The notes under the pieces: generated by a model
The model's database searches: none
The model's input: the letters and a program-made list of their open reading frames with translations, nothing else
What the model was told of the DNA's origin: nothing
Position numbers and translations under genes: made by a program
Part shown: positions 44,022-56,211 of the stretch, piece by piece
Layout of the letters: each line of letters opens with the position of its first letter
Numbering within the stretch: position 1 is the stretch's first letter
Assembly (NCBI RefSeq): GCF_905171765.1
Contig: NC_053393.1
Span: forward strand, 64,139,371-64,203,370
Length of the DNA: 64,000 nucleotides
DNA from: Bufo bufo
Taxonomy: Eukaryota; Chordata; Amphibia; Anura; Bufonidae
Direction: 5' to 3'

Positions 44022-44290
44022 ATCCAAATCAACAAAGGAATGGCTTCATTAGAAGAAGATTAAAGTTTTGGAATGGCCCAGCCAGAGCCCAGACCTGAAT
44101 CCGATTGAAAATCTGTGGGGTGATCTGAAGAGGACTGTGCACAGGAGATGCCCTCGCAATCTGACAGATTTGGAGTGTTTTTGCAAAGAAGAGTAGGCAA
44201 ATCTTGCCAAGTTAAAATGTGCCATGCTGATAGACTCATACCCAAAAAGACTGAGTGCTGTAATAAAATCAAAAGGTGCTTCAACAAAGT
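44022..44290 (+). pseudogene. Tc1 DD34E transposase J, C-terminal part
   Basis: Continues as KSTKEWLH, a [25 protein letters not shown] (third catalytic E; 34 residues after the second D, counting the stop as one), GDLKRTVH and a C-terminus ending KGASTKY before TAG. It belongs to the gene starting at 41533. Confidence 0.85.
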
Positions 44291-44639
44291 ATTAGTTTAA
44301 GGGTGTGCACACTTATGCAACCATATTATTTTATTTTTATATTTTTTCTTCCCTCCACCTAAAAGATTTCAGTTTGTTTTTCAATTGAGTTGTACAGTTT
44401 ATAGGTCACATTAAAGGTGGAAAAAGTTTTAAAATGATTTATCTTTGTCTGATTTATCACAGAAACCTGACATTTTACCAGGGGTGTGTAGACTTTTTAT
44501 ATCCACTGTAAATCTAGCAGAGATCTCTGGATCCATGTGAGGTACAGGGCCGGTTCTAGCTTTATTAGAAAGAGGTTGTCATGGACTATATAATGTCTGA
44601 TGTTCATTTTTGACATTAGTCATGGGATAACCCCTTTAA

Positions 44640-45298
44640 TGAAGCCACCGCCAGCAGACAATAACAGACTGTGCAAGCGCACAAAACAGCTCCTTGGGAT
44701 CTTTTTCAATCTAATTAGCATATTTATAAAAATTAGTTTTTTGGGGGATAGGGGGGATTTTGGACATAAACGTATATTTGAAATGAGCTATAGCAGAGCT
44801 ACAGTGCCGTACGAACAGTAAGAACGGTCTAGGGTGGTGACAGATTACCTTTTGACCATTTTAGATACTGTAGTTGTCGGTTGTATGTTTGTTTATCCAA
44901 AATCTACTGTATCTCTGCCTCATACACATGAACACACAGCACGGAAGAGGATGTATTCTGAATGCGGGCAGGGAAGTAAACCGCTGCCAGAACCCTTTTG
45001 CAGTGACTTATCTAAATGAGAACAAAGTGATTGGGCATGTTGAAATCCAACAGCCCAATCCTTATCTCCACAGGCATCTGCCATAGAGGGATATTCAGGA
45101 CACCACCAAACATATTAGATGTTTGAAATCAACAGGTTCTGCAGACAATAATTAAATTTTTCTGGCCACTTTTAGTCATAGTTCCTTTATTAGAGGTCAT
45201 AGGTGACATGTGTAATGTGCCACCCCCCCAGGGCACATCGTGTCCCAGGTTTATCGGAATGCTGAGTGGTGTGGTGTGGCCTCAATAGTTTTCTGTGT
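44640..45298. other. Non-coding stretch
   Basis: No gene, TIR or array is recognised. It may be unique host sequence. Confidence 0.35.
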
Positions 45299-45423
45299 GT
45301 GTCACGGTGCTCCTACCTGGATACAATCGCTCCCCAGAGTTAGGCTCCGAAGCAATAAAGGGGAGAGTAATGGCGGAGGTGGTGAAATAGTCGTGTCCAG
45401 ACTTTTATAAAGTTCAACAGCTT

Positions 45424-45748
45424 AAGGCCCCATTCACATGTCCACAATTTCGTTCTGCATTTTGCGGAACAGAATTGCGGACCCATTCATTTCTATGGGG
45501 AAGCACGATATGCTGCCCGGATACGAAATTGCGGACTCGCACTTCCGGGTCTGCAATTCCGGTCCCGAAAAAAATAGAACATGTCCTATTCTTGTCCGCA
45601 AATTGCGGACAAGAATAGGCATATTCTATTAGTACCGGCGATGTGCGGTCCACAAAATGCGAAACGCACATTGTCGGTGTCCGTGCTTTGCGGATCCATG
45701 GATCCGTGGATCTGCAAAACACGTTACAGACGTGTGAATGGAGCCTTA
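45424..45748. mobile_element. MITE with AAGGCYCCATTCACA ends
   Basis: Left end AAGGCCCCATTCACATGTCC and inverted right end AAGGCTCCATTCACACGTCT form a TIR. The interior contains TTGCGGACAAGAATAGG and its inverse. It is related to the core of the satellite units in element H (AAGGCTCCATTCAGACGTCC). The flanking DNA starting TGTCACGGTGCTCCTACC at 45307 may be part of an LTR, but its other end is not resolved. Confidence 0.65.
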
Positions 45749-46015
45749 CTTGAATAAACTTGCATCCAGTAAATATTCAGGCTTTTTCTTGGTTCCAGCA
45801 AGCTTTGGCAAAAACTGGCAGGCAAACTTTAGTACTCTGCTTTATCTCTGTCTCTGCTGTGCTAAACTCTGCTTTAGTCGGGCAGCTAGATTTTAGGACT
45901 GTTCTAATACCTTTTGAGTGGGGTGCCTTTTGCTGTTGACCCCCTCGCAACACTCTGTTGCTTAAACTCTAAGGAGTCAGTGTGATTCTCGTCTCCTTCA
46001 ACTGTAGACTAGACT

Positions 46016-46891
46016 AAGGGCTCATGCACACGACCATGCCATTTTTTTGCGGTCCGCAAATTGCGGATCCACAAAAAACGGATGCCGCCCGTATGCCTTC
46101 CGCATTGTGCAGCACGGAACAGGAGGCCCATTATATAAATGCCTATTCTTGTCCGCAAAATAGACAAGAAAAGGACATGCCTCATAATTTTTGCTGGACA
46201 ACGGAACGGAGCAACGGATGCGGACAGCACTGTCACCGCCAGTTCTGTGAGAAGGTCTGGCAGACATTCTTCTTTACCTCTTGTATAATGTTCTTTGTTT
46301 TGGTTTCACTTTCTCATCTCCTTTCCTTCTGCCAGGTGTCACTTATTTAGACATAATCGTCTTCCTTTATATCCCCTCCCATACTGCCTCACTTTGCGGT
46401 TTATACTACTTCCTGGATGAAGTGTTCACTGCTGGAGGCTGCATCTGCTGTTTGCTCAGATAAGTCCTTTACTTTATTGTGTTTGCTTGCTGGCTTGATT
46501 CTAGGTGACCCTGACTCCCTCCGTATTAAGTGCAGGGAGACGGTGGTCGTGTCCCCTCACTATTATAGGGTTTTCAGGTGTCACACAGGCTTAGGTACGT
46601 GGGCATGCAATCGTCTACCATCGAGACCCTTGTATGTGCATAGCAGTCAGGGAGAGCTCTTAGGGTTTTATAGGGCTCACCTATAAGCTCCTTAGTTTGG
46701 GATAAATCCAGTCGCTTGTTTATTTATAAGTTCCAGCTATCTGCAAATCTCATCCATGACAAGCACACAGAGTGCTGTCCGCATTTTTTGCGGACCCATT
46801 GAAATGAATGGTTCCGTATACGGACCGTATACAGAATCAAAATACAGCCCGTATACGGAACGCAAAAAACTTTCGTGAGCATGAGCCCTAA
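46016..46891. mobile_element. MITE N split by a solo LTR
   Basis: Left end AAGGGCTCATGCACACGACC and right end, inverted, TTAGGGCTCATGCTCACG pair as TIRs. Interior segments with TTGCGGTCCGCAAATTGCGG and GTTCCGTATACGGACCGTAT lie on either side of an LTR-sized insertion (46231-46761). It is non-coding. Confidence 0.65.
46231..46761. mobile_element. Solo LTR, 531 bp, TSD AGCAC
   Basis: Starts TGTCACCGCCAG and ends CATCCATGACA, flanked by identical AGCAC (46226-46230 and 46762-46766). No internal coding DNA remains, so it looks like a solo LTR formed by LTR-LTR recombination. Orientation and family are not determined. Confidence 0.75.
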
Positions 46892-48077
46892 GGCTGACTG
46901 AAACTTCCTGCAGCTTGGTCTCGAAACGGACTGGCCCACTTCTGCCCAAAAGGGGGAGAATGGAATGATACTTTTAAAGATCTCTCTCTCTCTCTAGAAG
47001 ATATCCTGCTGGTGAACCAGGCACATTACATGAACATATCAGTTACATAACAAATTTATGAAGGCACAGTATAGGAGGACCTGGGATAAATATTCAGATG
47101 ACATAGTGGTTAGACCATTAGAGACAGTAGCAGGGTGTAGGAATAGTAGTGCCACTCTGGAGGTACTACATATGACTCTGGACAGGCCGAGGCATGGTTT
47201 CTAAGGGGTTCCCTGGTCTTTACCCTAGCCCTGAGCCAGGACTGTCCATATGAATAGACCAAGGTCAACACCAAAGGGCACTGAGTAGTTGCCAGGACAG
47301 AGTAGTTGCCAGGGGACAGAACTGGAAGTAGAAGGAGAAGACTCAAGCAATTCAGGAATACAGCCTCTGAAACAACCAGGGTGTAGAACTACAGGTCTCA
47401 GCAAAATCTCTTAAACACAGTACTAGGGGTTAATCCAGTAGTGTGGTCAGGAATATCCAGGGTCAGAAGCAAAGAAAACATAGCCAGATGAGGATAAAAC
47501 ATGCAAATAACTGGCACTGAGTTATTGCCCGACTCTGGGTGGGATAAGTTCATTATACCTCGCCACAGTGCCCTATAATAGTACCAGCAACAGCACCTCA
47601 ATAATTAGTGTCAGCAATAGTGCCACCATACAAGTGTAGGAACAGGGATCACGTGTGGTGTTGTGCCATAATAGTATAATGCCGATGTGTCCTGTAACAA
47701 TACCATGGTAATGAGGACCAACAATAGTGCTACCTCCATGAGAATCCGCTATAAAAAAATAATATAAATGCTTCCCTATACAGTAAGTATCAGCCACAGT
47801 GCCCCCATAACTGCCAACTACAGTGCCTCCATAAGCTCCAGAATCTCTATTCACATTGACTGCAAGGCAGAGTTTACAGAGAGGCATGTAGGCCATCGTG
47901 GTGATCTGGAAAGCTGCCTTGTGAGAGCTAATATGGCTGACAATGTTATAAATGAGTCATGCAGAATCTCCGCTAATTAGAATATCTGATTTCTTTTAAT
48001 TCGGTGCGTTATTCTTTATTTGCCCTGAGGTGGCGCTGCAGTGGGATTGAGCACTTGCTGTTGGCTTGGTGCACAGA
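46892..48077. other. Non-coding stretch
   Basis: Contains a short CT run near 46980 and irregular CATAATAGTGCC-like repeats at 47560-47830. No gene is recognised. Confidence 0.35.
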
Positions 48078-48246
48078 TTAAGGGGGTCATTTACTAAGTG
48101 ATATACGCCAGTTTTAGGCCGGCAGTGGATGCGCCGAAATTATGTAGAGGCCGGCTCCTCTACAGAACTTCGGCAGATCCACCGCCAGCACAAGGGGTAT
48201 TAAGACCGGCGTCTAAAATGCCGTTCTTAATAAATGACCTCCTAAG
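48078..48246. mobile_element. Short MITE with GGGTCATTTACTAAG ends
   Basis: AAGGGGGTCATTTACTAAG at the left faces TTAATAAATGACCTCCTAAG at the right, with an inner GCCGGC-rich inverted pair. TTAA is present at 48078-48081; a right TTAA is not intact. Confidence 0.6.
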
Positions 48247-48342
48247 TGTTTGCAATGGGACACTTTTTTTGATACCTTTTAGACAAAGGGGTTTCTAGGG
48301 GAATGGAAATGTGTACGGTAAAGTTTTCATTTTGGTCCCTTT

Positions 48343-48703
48343 ATGGGGTTGTCCAAGTTAATTAGAAAGCTGTCCAAAGTCGGGGAAGGTGTTAAAATTA
48401 AACAAGTTATATTTCTGGCTGCAATGATGTATTTGGATCCATGGGTGCAGTGAAGCAGTGATGACGTGCCCATATACCCTATATGAGCTCTGGAAACCAA
48501 GACGGATGATGCCAATGATTGGCTGCTGTGGTCACATGGAGCATACAGGCTTGTCACGGCTGCAGCCTGGCAGACAGAACCAGAGTGATGGCACTGGATC
48601 GGGGCTGGCCTGCACCAGCGAGTATAACTTTTATTTGTTATTTTAATATCCTCCCTGCCTCTGCTCCGTTTTTTTTTTTATTAACTCAGATAACCCCTTT
48701 AAG
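48343..48703. mobile_element. TTAA-type MITE remnant
   Basis: GGGGTTGTCCAAGTTAA at the left and CAGATAACCCCTTTAA at the right form an imperfect TIR of the same kind as MITE L. It is non-coding. Confidence 0.5.
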
Positions 48704-48975
48704 GAAAAAAAAATTGAAAAAAGCATTTTCATTTTCTTATCTTTCCATTTTCACCTTCCAATGTAAAACCCAAAAACATATTTATTTTTCTAGAGCAGTA
48801 GAACTCATCTATTCTGAAGAAATCCGCAAAGTATAATTAGCCTGGCTGAAACATTTTTAGATGAAACAGCAAGTACGGAACATAAAAATGTCTGGCACCA
48901 GGGGTGCCCAACTGGCACCAAATAATCCATTGTATGTATGCTATGTCAGCCATATCTTAGGTTTGCTATTTAATT

Positions 48976-49285
48976 TAAAGGGGTATTCCGATAACAAGAA
49001 GTTATCCCTTATCCACTGAAAATGACTGATTGTTGGGGCAGTCAGCCCTCTGGGACCCCCACCGGGCCACCAATCATGAGAATGGGGTCCTGTTTCTCCC
49101 GCTTGAATGGAGTGATGGCTAAATGTACGTACCAAGTCTAAAGAGCTGAGCTCCATTCAAACCTCGTTCTTGTGATTAGTGATCGGACCTCCACCGATCT
49201 AGCAGTTATTCCCAATCCAGTGGGAAACCTCATGGTCCTGGAGGAACCTTTAAAAGTGGTTTTCTCATCAGGACAACCCCTTTCC
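48976..49285. mobile_element. TTAA-type MITE with AAAGGGGTATTCCG left end
   Basis: Left end TTTAAAGGGGTATTCCGATA. The interior has GACCCCCACCGGGCCACCAATCATGAG, a common arrangement in this type. The right end is near TCAGGACAACCCCTTTCC and diverged. Confidence 0.5.
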
Positions 49286-50176
49286 AAATGTCCCATTAGA
49301 TAATATAGACATAATAGTTGGGCTCAGCTCAGAACCACTGAAAAAATACAGTAGACCCTTTCCATCCAAGTCAGCCGTTCATTTATTATACATTCCTCCT
49401 GCAGCCGGTGCGAAACGATCTAATTATCATGGCGATCACTTGTGATTAATTAGATCTGTAGATGACGACTTTGTGTATGCCAGGTTGTAGAGGGCTTCTT
49501 GGTTGTAGAATGTAGATTACAGTACAACCTATATTGTTTCTACGGAACCTGTATTAATTGTACCACCAAAGGCGCAAGTTTCTGTAACAGCCAGCAGGAG
49601 GTGCTGTTTGCAATCATTTTTTTCCAAATGTCCGAATTCAAAGGCTTCGATGAATGGAATACAAATTAGTGAACTCACGGCCACGTCTTCTGTATGCATA
49701 CTGATGCCTTTTATAATAAAATAGGACATGATCATATTGCTCTGTTGATATGTCTCTGCCGCCCAGAATGCTTGGAAGAGCAGAGGGACATTTAAAGTGA
49801 AGTTCCATTTAATTAACATCGACTGCTTAGTCAGCAAATGCAAAATGTTGCATCGTTGTAAAACATACAGCACTGTGCAAAAAGATTTGGGCAGGTGTGG
49901 AAAAAATGTTGGAAAGTAAGGGTGTTTGAAAGAACAAAAGAGAAATCTAAATCAAATCAATATTTGGTGAGACCACCCTTCAAAACAGCATCAGTTTTTC
50001 TAGATACACTTGTGCAAAGTTTTTGAAGGAATTCGGCAAGGAAGTTATTCCGAACATCTTGGAGAACTGACCGCAGATCTTCTGTGGATGTAGGCTTGCT
50101 TCAGATGCTTAGGTTGAGATCAAGGCTCTGTGGGGGTCATATCATCACTTCCAGGGCTCCTTCTTCTTCATTGTTT

Positions 50177-50486
50177 TAGGGTCCGTTCACTTGACCATAT
50201 TTCTGTGTCCGCATCCGTTCCATAATTTTGCGGAACCCATTGATTTCAATGGAGCAGCAAAAGATGCGGACAGCACACCGTGTGCTGTCCGCATCCGTAG
50301 TTCCGTTCCGCGGCCCCACACACAAAACAGAGCATGCCCTATTCTTGTCTGCAATCACGGACAAGAAGAGGCATTTCTTTATCATAGGGCTGGCCGTGTG
50401 CATTCTGCAAAATGCAGAATGCACACGGCCAGTACCTGTGTTTTGTGGACCGAAAAACACTTACGGTTGTTTTAATGTACCCTTAC
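50177..50486. mobile_element. MITE with TAGGGTCCGTTCAC end
   Basis: Left TTAGGGTCCGTTCACTTGAC and right ATGTACCCTTAC are weak TIRs. The interior has GATGCGGACAGCACACCG and its inverse, and TTCTGCAAAATGCAGAA. It interrupts the Tc1-like remnant. Confidence 0.6.
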
Positions 50487-50500
50487 TTTGGAAATAGTTC

Positions 50501-50790
50501 TTAAAGGGGTTATCCAAGAGTATAAAAAGCTCCCCCATATGCTGGGCCCCTCACATTGAATATACTTTGAATACCATCGCGGGTGACGCTAGGGAGGCTC
50601 GTCCTCGTTCCCACCTGCCATTGGCTGACCTCCCCCCGACATCGGATGTTTTCATCCTCACATGGGGAGAAGCAGCAGTGGCGGTACGGGGACCAGGAGC
50701 TGCGCAGGGAGCGGGGAGCCAGGTAGGTATATTCAATGTGAGGGGCCCGGCATATGGGGGAGATTTTTATAGTCTCGGATAACCCCTTTA
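50501..50790. mobile_element. Fold-back MITE, ~65-bp TIRs
   Basis: The left 65 bp (TTAAAGGGGTTATCCAAGAG through TGAATATAC) are inverted at the right end (GTATATTCAATGTGAGGGGC through GGATAACCCCTTTA), giving long TIRs around a ~150-bp centre. It interrupts the same Tc1-like remnant. Confidence 0.8.
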
Positions 50791-50890
50791 TTGGAATTGT
50801 CTGTATGTTTGGGGTCATTGTCCTGCTGCAGAATAAATTTGGAGCTAATCATCCTTCATCTGCCTGTATTTCTCAGCATTGAAGACACCC

Positions 50891-51110
50891 TTAAAAGAAA
50901 TGTGTCATCAGGGAGTTACGGAGATAGCCGAGTATAGCGCTCAACTATCTCTGGAATTCCCATAAAAGTGAATGGAGCTCAGGGTGTACAGGGCCCCTGT
51001 TGTCTTGATCGTGGGGGTCCCAGTGGTAGGATCCCCACTGATCTAATAGTTGTCCCTTACTCTGTGGATAGAGGATAACTTCAAACAACCAGAATAACCC
51101 CTTTAAATCA
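50891..51110. mobile_element. TTAA-type MITE remnant
   Basis: Right end CAGAATAACCCCTTTAAA; interior GTGGGGGTCCCAGTGGTAGG resembles the MITE at 48976. The left end near TTAAAAGAAATGTGTCATC is diverged. Confidence 0.45.
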
Positions 51111-51206
51111 CGTTTTTATGTTTAAAATATTTTTAAAGAATTTTTGAAGTTATTTTACATTTTCCATGTAAATATCTATATTTAAACAAAAACCATAAAA
51201 CCCTGC

Positions 51207-52055
51207 TGTAACGGACCGTTTCAGCAGACAAGGGGTTAAAATCCGTTTAGGCGATAAGCCCCTTTCTGAGAGACAGGCACAGCTACTGCAGGATACACCA
51301 AATTCCCGAACTGGATACAAAATAGCACTCCAAACTGGAACCTCACAAATAGCTGCTAGCAGACGAACAGGAATCAGCTTACACTTCTGGCAATCGGTCC
51401 TCTAACAGCATACAGTGAATCCCCCCAATAACGAGACAAGGCTCCGTGTTGAGGGTCAAGCAGTGGTCTGACTGTACTTCACGTACAGCCTCTTTTATTC
51501 ATAAACCACAAACATAGTACTGCCCACAGGGGTTTGAAATACAACCAATCAGTAATTTACAACACATACAATGTAACTACAGCAACCAATCGTTCACACC
51601 CCCAGAGGACCAGAATGAAGACTGTGACATAGGACCGATACAACATATCCCCACAATGCATCATGGTCTCCTCCTCTCTGTCCCGGAGACAACCTGAGGA
51701 GCAATCCAATTATCTCTGAGGACAAAGGGAGATCGCCAATACACATGTGAGGACAACAGAACAGACATCACCCTTTAAACACACAATGGGACAATGGCAC
51801 AATAGAAACACACCCAGCATTTCCTCCCAAGCTGACAAGTTACACTTATTATAAATTGTTACAACTTTGTGAGTTTACATTGGCCATACATATATCTAAC
51901 ATCAATTTAAACAGTATAACTTTGGGACAAATCTATCCAAAATTCACTTGAATAGGTTCAGGGGTTTAAAAGTTAGTATATGGCCCATAATCCAGGGGCA
52001 AGAGGCCAGCAGCCAGTCCTCTCCAAAACCCAGTGGCGAGGTTGGTTTTGCCACA
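51207..52055. mobile_element. Solo LTR, 849 bp, TSD CCTGC
   Basis: Starts TGTAACGGACCG and ends GGTTTTGCCACA, between identical CCTGC copies (51202-51206, 52056-52060). No gag or pol sequence remains. It could derive from an endogenous retrovirus or a gypsy element; I cannot tell which. Confidence 0.7.
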
Positions 52056-52060
52056 CCTGC

Positions 52061-52576
52061 CGTTTTCCCACTGGTCACTAAGCCTAATAGGCGACTTCTT
52101 GGTTTATAGAGATTACTTTACTGCAGTTATCTGCTTATCTGTCATTCTAATCCTGCCTGCAATGATATCACCTCAGTGTACAGATAAGACAGGATCCACT
52201 GATCACAATAGGTGATTGTTAAAGCTTATCTATTCTTTCCTTGTACAATACCCTCTGCACAGGGCACAGAGCATGCCAAGAAAACTCAGTCCATTGCATC
52301 TATGTCCCATGGGGCTGCCGTAAAGCAATTTTCTAAATGCTGCTAAGAACATCTCTGGCAAGATGGCCGCCCCCATAATCATGTTCAGGAAATAGAATAA
52401 AAAATCTGCAATCAGAAAATAAAAAGAGACTAGAAGAAAAGGATATGCCTTACTATTTGGTTTTAACTGACAAAAAAAAAATGGTGACATAGTTCCTGAC
52501 CATGTTGAGGACCAGATACAGTGGTCGACCAGAGAAACTTAGTGCAGCAGATGAAAGAAACATCTGACCCCACTGT
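52061..52576. other. Non-coding stretch
   Basis: No gene or element recognised. Short frames lack domains. Confidence 0.35.
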
Positions 52577-52745
52577 ACAACACTGGAACCTGGGCCCTAC
52601 TGACCCTAACGATCCCTAGCATAGGGGTCAGGAATAGGAGACTACCGGTTCCTCAAGGACACAGACGAACTGCAGTCTCCACAGGCCAAACAACCAAAAA
52701 CAAAGGGAAAAACAACGGAACTACTGTCATGTACAAGAGTGGCCC
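52577..52745. repeat. Fragment of the LTR found complete at 52903-53824
   Basis: This 170-bp stretch (ACACTGGAACCTGGGCCCTA ...) closely matches 53069-53225 in the same orientation. It is a truncated second copy. Sequence between the two copies includes a MITE-like end, GGACAACCCCTTTAAA, near 52810. Confidence 0.75.
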
Positions 52746-52902
52746 CCAAACAGGAAAAGCTGTGCACCCCTGTCCTAGGGATAGGCCATAAATATAAAAA
52801 TAGTGGACAACCCCTTTAAACGAAAGGCTCCACAAGAATTATACATTAAAGCACTGTAAAATGTTGTGAATAATTGTCTTTTCTGTGAAGACCGTAGGGA
52901 AC

Positions 52903-53824
52903 TGTCACGGTGGGGAGTGGGGGAAACCCCCCCACCATATAATGAAGGGAATAAAGGAAGTAACCAGGCCTGAAAGCAAGGATAGGGAAGATGAAAACCT
53001 CCAATACAACTCTCATCCTAGCCCTGATCTCCTAACCGTATGAGTGCCCCCTAATGGTGGGAGGATTCATACACTGGAACCTGGGCCCTACTCACCCTAA
53101 TGACCCCTAGCATAGGGTTCAGGAATAGGAGGCTACCGATTCCTCAAGGACACAGATGAACTGCAGTTTCCACAGGCCAAATAACCAAAAACAAAAGGAA
53201 AAACAACCACATGTACAAGAGTGGGTCCACCTGACCCCTAGAACAACACCACAACAGTAAGAGAGACAAGACAGTGAGTCCTCAACAGAATAAGCAGGTA
53301 AAAACCCAGAGACCAGAATCCCACCTGGATAACAGGTCTGGGAAACAAGACACTTACCTGCCGCTGCAACAGGATGATGGCAGCTCACTGACTTGACAAT
53401 TGGTTCACCCCTCCGGGAAACCATGAAGCCCCCTTCCGGAAGAATAACACATAGGGAAACATCTTTCATAGATGCTAGAACAAACAACACCAACAGACCA
53501 GACATGTAACTACAACAAGACGTACAACACACCCTGAACGCAAACCCAATACCAAACATACAACAAGTGAGGTATGGTACAAGGAGGATACAAAAGGAAG
53601 ACAATTTATGTCCAACAAGGTGGCCCTCAAGGACTGGGCAGGTTCACCCAGGAAAGGAGCAGAGCTCCATCACCAAACAAGGCTGGAATACCCACCAGCT
53701 AGATAATTAACTCCTCCGGCACCAGACAGGGAAGGCCCCAGGAGAAAGGAGGAGGTACCTACATGCTGTAACCACAACAACATGCATGGCAACCGTGTCA
53801 CGGCGCACACCAAAGTCCGTGACA
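52903..53824. mobile_element. Solo LTR, 922 bp, TSD GGAAC
   Basis: Starts TGTCACGGTGGGG and ends AAAGTCCGTGACA, with identical GGAAC on each side (52898-52902, 53825-53829). The long terminal inverse TGTCACGG/CCGTGACA is LTR-like. The minus strand holds a 161-codon frame with no recognisable domain. Confidence 0.75.
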
Positions 53825-53829
53825 GGAAC

Positions 53830-56207
53830 ATGTGCTTTACTTTTCTTCTGGGTCTCCATGTGATATAGGACATGCATCATTTACCCAAATTAAATACAAT
53901 TCTTGACGGTTATAGCATTCAGACTCAAAGATTTGTGTATAAAACCTGAGAATGTAAAATGGCGGAGGAGGCTGATATCATTAAGGCTGCAGAGTATGTG
54001 CTTCTGAATCCATGATCATAAAGTTCTGTGTGCTCTACTTGCTCATTTAGTAGCAACAACTAATAAAACCGCCATAACTGCTTGGACTCTTTATGGAAAA
54101 ATGCAAGAGCACAATTTTGTGTGCCGTGAGAAGCAAATAATATTTATATCCCCAGTGCCGCAAGTTGGCACACTACAAGGTCAGAAAAAGCATTGCATTT
54201 AATCTTTTTCATGGTTTGCTGGGCTTCTTTTAGATTTGTGTATTTAATCTTTTTTTCTGCTCGTGTTTGGAAAGTTGTCTCTGAAGCTATCTATTTTTTC
54301 TGTAAAATCAGCCGTTTGCTGATGTGATCTATATTTCCCTAAGTGCTATCAACTAAGTGACTATTTAGTTTAGACCAAAATTTTGATGACAACCCCAGGT
54401 ATGGTCTGTACGGTCTTTACTACTTTCTTCACATCAGCCAAAATTTGACTAAACATAAGAATCTCACAACAAGCCATCTTAAATGTGTTCCATTGGACCT
54501 CATTAACCAGAACACAGCGAAACCTGAGCTCCACCATTCATTTTCGGTTCATACTGTACTTGAAATATCTTATGATCACTTCTGTCAAAACTGCGACCAC
54601 AGCTGCCCCTCACCAGTAACTGGTAGATGCCTCAGAGAAGCACCAGTCTATATGGTGTTTAGGACATCTCAATTTATTGGAATGGTGGGGCCAAAAGTTT
54701 AGGGTTTTGGGATTGATATGAGCTATCTTGGTCTCCCAAGCCAGTAGAAACAGACTCTGTGAAGGTAATATCAAAATATGAGTAGACCCAAACTTTCTTC
54801 ACTTCAGCCACACATTGACTAAACATAAGAGGTTCGCATCAAGCCTTCTCAGCTTTGTTCCTTTGGGACCTTATGAACCAGGACAGTGGCTCTCAGCCTT
54901 TTCACGCCAAATGCCTCCTAGCGACAAAAAGTTTGAATCGAGAACCCCCAAGTAAATTACACAGCATGCAGGACTAATCTTCCCGTCAAAATGACACCAC
55001 ATTAGAACCCATGATGGATGACTATTATGTTACATATTACATTATGCATTATCAAACATACAGGAGAATACAGTGATGTCTCCTCCGTTGTACATGTTCT
55101 CATCTCCTCCATTTGGACCAGACAACGCATGATGACTCCTTTCAGCCACATCTTGTCCTGCAAAGTGTGTTACAGAGACATCTCAGGTTCCTACTTTTCC
55201 AACATCCTCCTCACCTTCTGCCACTCCCAATACTGTACCCCTCAATCCCATACTGCAGAAAAATATATCCCCCTGAAAATGCCAGTACCAAGTAGAGAGT
55301 TTACACTTCAATAAATATTACCATACAATGCCCTCCAAAAATAATTGTGCCCAGCAAATAGTGTCCCTGATAGTAAGTGCCACAAACATAGTGCCCCCTA
55401 AAAACAACTGTGCTAAGCAGATGCAGTGTCAGGGTAGGCCCCCACAGTGATAGTGCTCTGAGAAGTAGCACTAATAATACCCCCAGTAGTAATAATGGGC
55501 CCATAAGTAATAATGCCTGCCTATGGTGTCCTAGTAGAAGTAATGACTCTTGTAGAAGTCTACCATAATTCCTCTTGTAATATTAAAGCCCCAGTAGTAA
55601 ATATGCCCCCTTATAGTGCCCCCAATAGAACTAATGCACCTATATTTCCCCCAAGCGGTAAGGACACCCACTATTGTGCCCCCAGTAGTAATAAAGCCCT
55701 CATAGTATGCCCCAGAAGTAACAATGCTTTCTATAGTGCCCAAAGGAGTAATAAATCCCCCATAATGTGTGCCAGTAAAGAAAAAATATGCCACCTTGAA
55801 GTGTACCAAGTAAAACAAATGTCCCCATACTGACCGTCTCGTCCCTGTAGTGCCATGCTGTCAAAGCAGAATAACAAACAGATACTTACCTCCATGCCAC
55901 TGTCAGTGCTACGGTGCAGGACACAGGCCTCTTCCAGCTTCTGTGCTGAGCTTTATGCAGCCTGGCTCAGGCAGCTCGATGATGATGACATCTTTGTGCT
56001 GCCTGCGCTGGCCTCTGATAGGCTACAGACACTAGGCCTGAAGCCTATAAGAGTAAATGGCGGTGCACGGAGATGTTGCTCCCGTGCCCCACCACAACGT
56101 TTAACTATATCGCCGTACCCATCTTGACAGGCAGGAAATGCCCTCTCAATCAATCACTGGCAGCGGTGATTGGCTAAGTGGTAATTTCCTGTGTGTGGAA
56201 AAACCCT
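53830..56207. other. Sparse non-coding stretch
   Basis: No gene recognised. Two features: 54430-54520 and 54790-54890 are diverged direct copies (CTTCACTTCAGCCACA, GACTAAACATAAGA); and 55300-55830 holds irregular repeats of AGTAGTAATAATGCCCC type. The remaining sequence could be unique host DNA. Confidence 0.4.
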
Positions 56208-56211
56208 TTAA

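Larger units (their letters stand above)
41137..44508 (+). mobile_element. Tc1 element J, interrupted by insertion K
   Basis: The left TIR begins CAGTGGATATAAAAAGTCTA and the right end is the inverse of the same; TA lies at 41135-41136 and 44509-44510. Without K it would be about 1.55 kb, the usual Tc1 size. It inserted inside MITE L. Confidence 0.9.
40853..44635. mobile_element. TTAA MITE L, enlarged by Tc1 element J
   Basis: Left end AGGGTTGTCCCATGAATAAT and inverted right end AGGGGTTATCCCATGACTAA are TIRs, with TTAA at 40849-40852 and 44636-44639. Element J splits it at 41137-44508. Without J it is about 410 bp. Its right arm is the source type of the fragment at 861-947. Confidence 0.75.
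49868..50890 (-). pseudogene. Tc1-like transposase remnant broken by two MITEs
   Basis: Three pieces read on the minus strand in order: 50791-50890 (VFNAEKYRQ and, in a neighbouring frame, QQDNDPKHTDNS with the second catalytic D), 50487-50500 (NYFQ-like), and 49868-50176 (EGALEVMI, PPQSLDLN, then a degraded C-terminus). The left end CAGCACTGTGCAAAAAG after TA (49866-49867) is a TIR. Two MITEs sit between the pieces. The N-terminal half is absent. It is a dead copy from a Tc1 lineage different from A, D and J. Confidence 0.7.

Noticed and set aside
53119..53604. A 161-codon minus-strand frame rich in Cys, Ser and Leu
   Set aside because: It lies wholly within a solo LTR and resembles no retroviral or host protein I know; likely chance.
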